Source of the DNA: Acipenser ruthenus
Taxonomy: Eukaryota > Chordata > Actinopteri > Acipenseriformes > Acipenseridae
DNA length: 64,000 nucleotides
Reading direction: 5' to 3'
Assembly: GCF_902713425.1 (NCBI RefSeq)
Contig: NC_081202.1
Coordinates: 29,652,486 to 29,716,485, forward strand
In this document: positions 59,155-64,000 of the stretch, one piece after another
Position numbering within the stretch: the stretch's first letter is position 1
Layout: each line of letters opens with the position of its first letter
Position numbers and translations under genes: made by a program
Notes under the pieces: generated by a model
What the model saw: the letters and a program-made list of their open reading frames with translations, nothing else
Told to the model about the DNA's origin: nothing
Database searches by the model: none

Positions 59155-59352
59155 CATCGTACTGCAATATCAAATAAGAAAGAAAGAACACAATCCATTG
59201 ACATGAATCATTCACCCCTACCACGTCCTGCACAGCACCACAAAAGGCATACAAGCACAGTTCCTTGGGTTGAGACCAGCTTTTTCCTCTATCACTTATC
59301 CAATTCATGTACAGGCAGGTTTAATTTCCAAGTTACAGTCCTGTAGCAGTGG

Positions 59353-59448
59353 CTACGATTTGGCTGAACTGTCCAATGGCTCAAATCCCTCCGTTTGAAT
59401 CTTTTCTTTATATTTCAGGTAGTCTCTTCGTTTACTAAAATATTTCAC
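59353..59448 (-). CDS. COA6: COA6 exon with stop codon
   Basis: 31 codons plus TAG at 59353-59355; begins VKYFSKRRDYLKYKEK. Phase 0. Confidence 0.96.
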   Translation of the reverse strand: MKYFSKRRDYLKYKEKIQTEGFEPLDSSAKS

Positions 59449-61924
59449 CTGCATAGAAACAGAAATATGAATATTAGCTGCAGGACTGCAATGGATGTGT
59501 CCTCGTGATTGCTGTGGAAATCAGTGGTGCCGCTTTCACCTTTTGAAGTTGCTGGTCTCATTTGTAACATTCAGCTCAATTCCTGGCTAAACCTAACGGG
59601 TCGCATTATGCTGGGACTACAATTTTCATTTGTTGCAATAAGAAGATGGTGTTTGTATTTCAGTTAGATGCAAGTCCTCGACGTCATCATTCAATAGGTT
59701 TTTATAGCGGTATGTGCGTGCAGGGTTGTGTGGCCAGTGTACTGTAACACTACTTCAATCATTATAGGGCTCTACGGTGCGCCCAATTTGGTCGTATAGG
59801 TTTTTTATGCAACCATCAATTTTGTTTTAGGCGCCCATGTGCAACCAATGCTTTCCCAATCTAAAAAACTGATAAGTAAATATTGTCAGCTACAGCTATA
59901 CAGTAAACTCATCTAAAAACAAAAAAGGTTTTCTGGTTAAGTTCTAACTCAAGCAAGTATTTGTCACTAAGCGTCCCTGGGATTGTAGTCCATTGTATCA
60001 CACTGCACATCCTACACAGCACTGCTGTTACCCATTGAGTAATAATGTTATTTGTGTTTAAATATTTAAACAGGCACATTATAACAAAAAAACTAAACAC
60101 ATTTTCTGTGAGGTGCTATACTAACACGCTGAATTACTATATAAAATAATTAATCTCACCGTTTTTCCATTATTATTAGCTCAGTACCAGTTGGAAATGT
60201 TGGCAAGCTGTAGCATTGCAGCACAAGTGTCAGCAACAGATCAGTTTTAAACAAGCAGTTTCAATTCAAAATACTGCATTAGTTCATTATCTCATGATGC
60301 TTTATAACGTTAAACACCATAGTAACCAATGACCCTATCTACACACTGTAAGCTAATTTTACATTTAACCTTAAGATGAGGTCAAAGGTCATGATCAAGG
60401 TAATTTTTGAATAGAGCATACATGGCAGGGGTGTCAAACTCAGTCCCTGGAGGGCAGCAGTGTCTTCTGGCTTTCGTTCCACTCGAGCTCTCAATGACTT
60501 AATTGGTCTAATTATTTGATTAACTGGACACATTTAACACTTCTCTTCTCTTCAATGTTTCATAGGTAGTGTACCTTGAATCAAGTTCATTTTTAAAATC
60601 ATCAACTGTAAAAGAACTTGAAAAATATTAAATATTTCAAATTGATCAAATTAGATTAATTATGTTAATTGAGATCTTAAGGTGGAATGAAAACCAGAAG
60701 ACCTAGCGGCCCTCGAGGACTGGAGTTTGACACCCCTGACATATGGGTTCCTAAATGTGTTGTGTATAGTAACTATAACCCTTTGTGTATTGTAAGGAGT
60801 TATAAACTAGTTTTACATTTTAACTTAAGGAGAGGTCAAAGGTCACAAACAAGGTCATTTTTGGATAGAGCACTTATGGTTTCCTATATGTGTTCCATAG
60901 TAACCATTAACCTATCTGCATTTCGTAAGGAGTTACAAGATAGTTTTAGATTTGACCAAAGATTTTGAAAGAAATGAGGCAGGCAGCCATCTTGCTTTAC
61001 GCACAAACACTATTTTTGAAAAAGTCAATTGTTTTGACACAGGGATGATGCTTGTCAACTTTGGAGTTAATCAACTAAACCGTGTTCAACTGAAGCGGTT
61101 TTAAATTTAAGAACGAAACGTAGGTCTGGCCGCCATCTTGTTTTACGAAATAGCAAACATGTATTTTCATTATAAAGCAGGATGTCTTGTACTTTAAGTT
61201 AAGAAAGTTCTCAGTTCCTAGGTACGCTTGTACTGCCTGAATCATTTTACCTCAGTAGTGTCTTCTAGGTAGAAGCCTGTTACTGGCTGAAAGCATGTCA
61301 GTCGATAGGGGAAGTAGCTGGTTGGTTACTGACAGCAAAGAAGCTATTGAAGGGGTGGGAACAATATCACCCTCCAGGTGAAATGACCAAGGAAGTGCAG
61401 CACTATCTGAAAGCATAACTTGCAATTTTTTTAAAAACTTTGTGTAGTACCAGATATCATCTTTTTAAATAAAAAATAAATGTTTACTGTAACGTGTTTT
61501 TTTCAAAACTACACATTTGAGAGCTATATAATGAATGCAAGTTCACAACAGAGGAGAGTCATGAAATTACTTTATCAGCTACAGTCACTTACAAGTGTAA
61601 CCATTTAAACATGTCTAAGTTTAAATGTTTATGAAATCAGACTCCCACACCATACCCGTCAAGCACTCAACTACAGAACTGACAGATGAGAACTCCAGAA
61701 AACCACAACTTAGAATGTTTGAATTACTCGAGCCCAGAACTCTACAGCTCACTCTGCTCTGACAGCGCATGTCAACATACCCACTGAGCAGGACAGCTGC
61801 TCTCAAACTCCCTTTGTGGCTTCTGGCACCGTGACACGTCATCCTTGTTTTCATCCAGGCAGCGCCAGAGCTCATCCCTCGCTGCCCAGCACACCCTCCT
61901 CTCATTTGCATTTGGGGCCGTCAT
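59353..61924 (-). CDS. COA6: COA6, cytochrome c oxidase assembly factor
   Basis: Small protein of the mitochondrial intermembrane space that helps deliver copper to the Cu-A site of cytochrome oxidase subunit 2, with SCO1/SCO2. Two coding exons, 61781-61924 and 59353-59448, joined in phase 0 (donor GTATGT, acceptor TTCTATGCAG), give 79 residues, the usual length. MTAPNANERRVCWAARDELW RCLDENKDDVSRCQ carries Cys12 and Cys22 (CX9C) and Cys33 and Cys44 (CX10C), the COA6 pattern. The second exon reads VKYFSKRRDYLKYKEKIQTE GFEPLDSSAKS. An acceptor just upstream (TTTTCAG, minus strand, at 61947) shows that the 5' UTR is spliced. No damage seen. Confidence 0.96.
60315..60965. repeat. About 133-bp tandem repeat, interrupted by a MITE
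   Basis: Three units share ATAGTAACCA/CTAT, TGTAAGGAGTTATAA, GAGGTCAAAGGTCA and ATTTTTGGATAGAGCA. Without the insertion at 60426-60738 their spacing is about 132-134 bp. The third unit fades near 60965. In the COA6 intron. Confidence 0.75.
60426..60738. mobile_element. hAT-type MITE (CAGGGGTGTCAAACTC family)
   Basis: The left end CAGGGGTGTCAAACTCAGTC is mirrored by GACTGGAGTTTGACACCCCTG with one extra base. Flanks ATACATGG and ACATATGG match at 6 of 8. The CAGGGGTGTCAAACTC end is a well-known hAT (Charlie-type) end in vertebrates. 313 bp, non-coding. Confidence 0.88.
61781..61924 (-). CDS. COA6: COA6 exon with start codon
   Basis: 48 codons from ATG at 61922-61924 to the donor after TGG (61781). 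All four cysteines are in this exon. Confidence 0.96.
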
Positions 61925-62989
61925 TGTAATCTCTCCACAACCTTCACTGAAAACAAGGAAAAGAACAACACACTGAAACAGCTCTATAATATTTATTTCA
62001 TGTAAGCCCAATACTTCCTATACATTTGGGGACAGCATCCCCGTTTTGAGATTGGTATTTGTGATTTTAAGCAATTGCATACTATCCACTGTAGATAACT
62101 ACTGACTGCAACAATTGTGTGCCTGATTAGATCAATCACGTTGCAATGTTTTGTCAATAGTTAAACACTTTTAAACTCGTTGGATAAAAGCAAATTTCCT
62201 TGAGTCTTAAACTGTACAACCTGGTGTTGTGAAATGTTCTCTGTAGTATAAAATGTGCATCACTTCCTTTCAAATGGATAAAACGTTCATAAAATAAACA
62301 GTTTGTTCTAAAGTATATTTGTTTAAGCGCACATCTGTAAACCCTACAGGTCACAAGAGCAAAATCTGAAATCTGGTTGTCCAGATTTGACAACTATAAT
62401 CTGCACTTTCATGAGCACTACAAACTAGTTCAAAGTTTAAGTTGGCAACCACATACTGGACAGCCCCCAGTCCTCGGTTTTGCCACCGCTGCATTAAAAT
62501 GTTTAGCTTTGTGGAATAAAAACAAAAATACAAACATGCAGATTTTGCTGTCCCGCCGTCTGTAGAGCCATGATTTCCCCCCTTTGGTCACACATTGACA
62601 CGTTTGTAATTTGTGGATCCTGTGTATTTTGACCAATTTAAATTCTTGGGATTATATTTCAACACTTGCATAATTGTTTTCAATAAGTCATTACATAATA
62701 GTGTACATTCATTTTATTTAAATCTAATTTGCCCGTTACGTTATATTCCCACGTGTAATAAATGTTGTAGCCTACTGTGTAGTTTGCATACTTACGATAA
62801 GACTTTATCTTACATGTTCCCGACATAACCAAGGTGACCGGCATGATGCTTTTCAACAAGTTTTAGGTTTTAACAATTGTACTCAGACTTGCGTGTACTC
62901 ACCACAATGTGCAACATACTTATATTTATCTGTGTAATATGAATGCAGCGTTTATAAACATATTCAATACTGTAGCTTACTTTCTTCTT

Positions 62990-63060
62990 TGACCTCCAGT
63001 AACTCCAAACAGGAACGGAAGACGTTGGTGTCGCACTCAGTGATTCAGGAAGCAGCCTTA
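62990..63060 (-). promoter_or_regulatory. Possible COA6 first (non-coding) exon and promoter
   Basis: On the minus strand TTACTGGAG is followed by a GTCAAAG donor-like site near 62994. The piece just upstream contains CTTCCG (CGGAAG on plus, an ETS-type motif common at promoters of mitochondrial genes). This would supply the missing 5' UTR exon; support is weak. Confidence 0.3.
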
Positions 63061-63240
63061 AGAGACTGACTTGCAAACTTAGACCGCCCTCTGTTGACAA
63101 CTCCAGGAATTACAAGCAAAGCTGTTATACTGTAGGCTGTTATGTTAAGAAACATATTATTTAACCGAGGCTATGACTTAAAATGTATTTTTGTTTCTAC
63201 GTATTAAATTAATACATTTATGTATACAACCCAAGAATTT

Positions 63241-63260
63241 GGGGGGGGGGGGGGGGGGGG
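63241..63260. repeat. Poly(G) run of 20
   Basis: Twenty G in a row between the putative divergent starts. It could form G-quadruplex structures. Confidence 0.95.
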
Positions 63261-63448
63261 ATGATTTCCCAGTTCTGTTAAAAAAAAAATCCCCTTAGAA
63301 AATGTTTGGTTAAAAATGACTCAAATAACCTTATTTTTATGATTGAGTGTTTTTAAAGTGTAAATACATTATAATACATGTGGGGTACCTAGATTAGGGA
63401 ATGAATATGGATAATAATGTACCTAGGTCAGCTGAATACAGTGTCAAG

Positions 63449-63474
63449 ATGGCGACATGTCTGCGGAACACCAG
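63449..63474 (+). CDS. Possible first coding exon of an unidentified + strand gene
   Basis: ATGGCGACATGTCTGCGGAA CACCAG (MATCLRNT plus two bases) is followed by GTAAAC, a fair donor. The context TCAAGATGGCGAC matches the AAGATGGCG (YY1-type) motif often found at vertebrate start codons. A short Ala/Thr/Arg N-terminus would suit a mitochondrial protein. The rest lies beyond the window, so it cannot be identified and may be spurious. Confidence 0.3.
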
Positions 63475-64000
63475 GTAAACACCAGTGTTCCCACACACGG
63501 CACTACTACTGGTGGTATTGCACCAAGCTGGCTTTTTGTAGTCATGTGATTCTTTATTGGAGTACCCTAAACCATTACAAAATAATAACTTCTATATATA
63601 ATTTTGCAAGTGACACACACACACACACACAATCATTAAACAAACTAGTGAGAAAAAAACCCAAGACAAAACTAAGCAGGGCATGATGTAAGGGAAATAG
63701 TACAAATATGTAAAAAGATCTGCTAATAAAGTGGTTAAAACAATGGCAGTGAAACTTTTTTCTTTTTTTGTAGACTACAGCAGTTATGAAACTTGAATGA
63801 AAGTCAGAATAGAAACAGAAAAACAGTATCTCAAAGCATGTGGTCTGTATCATTGATACAGAAGAGGTCAATGTGTTCATTTTTACTGGAAGTCATCATT
63901 AATAAAACTTGAGAAAAATCTTAGAATAAACATAATTAAAAGTCCCTGGACCTCAATATGGAAGCCATGATCGGACAGAGGTCAATGACATGGTCAACAG

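Overview
The window looks like chromosomal DNA of a ray-finned fish. Its three host genes have vertebrate protein families and vertebrate exon/intron structure. The rest is AT-rich and crowded with fish-type repeats: Tc1-like transposons, hAT-like MITEs, tRNA-derived SINEs with an L2-like tail ending in TCTGCTAAGAAATAAATAAT, and TA and CA microsatellites. The SINE and tail type, together with one decaying and one intact gene, would fit a non-teleost lineage with an old genome duplication such as sturgeon or paddlefish. That is an inference, not something shown by a marker in the window.

Region 1 (about 2.2-20.4 kb, + strand) holds TBC1D2, a Rab-GTPase activating protein gene. Eleven exons are recognisable: the PH domain, a central coiled coil and the TBC catalytic domain. 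This copy appears damaged. There is a one-base insertion just before the arginine-finger motif, a one-base deletion in the next exon, an in-frame TAG about 50 codons before the ancestral stop, and no recognisable exons for two middle parts of the protein. The introns contain a Tc1-like element (3377-4980), a solo LTR (5965-6728) and an element with internal triplication (6749-7710) that ends 45 bp before exon 2.

Region 2 (about 20.4-31.6 kb) is a gene-free repeat yard. It contains a second Tc1-like element with an almost complete transposase, several tRNA-SINEs, a cluster of an unrecognised TTGCATGCCCC repeat with perfect palindromes, a hAT-like MITE with an exact 8-bp target duplication, and a 38-bp minisatellite that seems to have grown out of a tRNA-SINE head.

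Region 3 (31.6-59.0 kb, + strand) is SLC13A4, the sodium/sulfate cotransporter NaS2. All sixteen coding exons can be placed, every splice phase agrees, and the joined reading frame is open for 632 codons, with no damage. Its introns carry long-inverted-repeat elements, an LTR-like segment, a LINE fragment and a 78-bp perfect hairpin element.

Region 4 (59.1-63.1 kb, - strand) is COA6, a small twin-CX9C/CX10C assembly factor of cytochrome c oxidase (79 codons in two coding exons). It lies tail-to-tail with SLC13A4; the two sets of polyadenylation signals are about 120 bp apart. At 63449 a short ATG-plus-donor segment in an AAGATGGCG context may be the first exon of a further + strand gene. It would be head-to-head with COA6, but this is weakly supported.

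The three genes do not act in one pathway. I found no CRISPR array, rRNA, functional tRNA or bacterial-type operon. The most notable points are the contrast between the damaged TBC1D2 and the intact SLC13A4, and several repeat families whose structure (palindromes, long foldbacks, a SINE-head minisatellite) can be read directly from the sequence.
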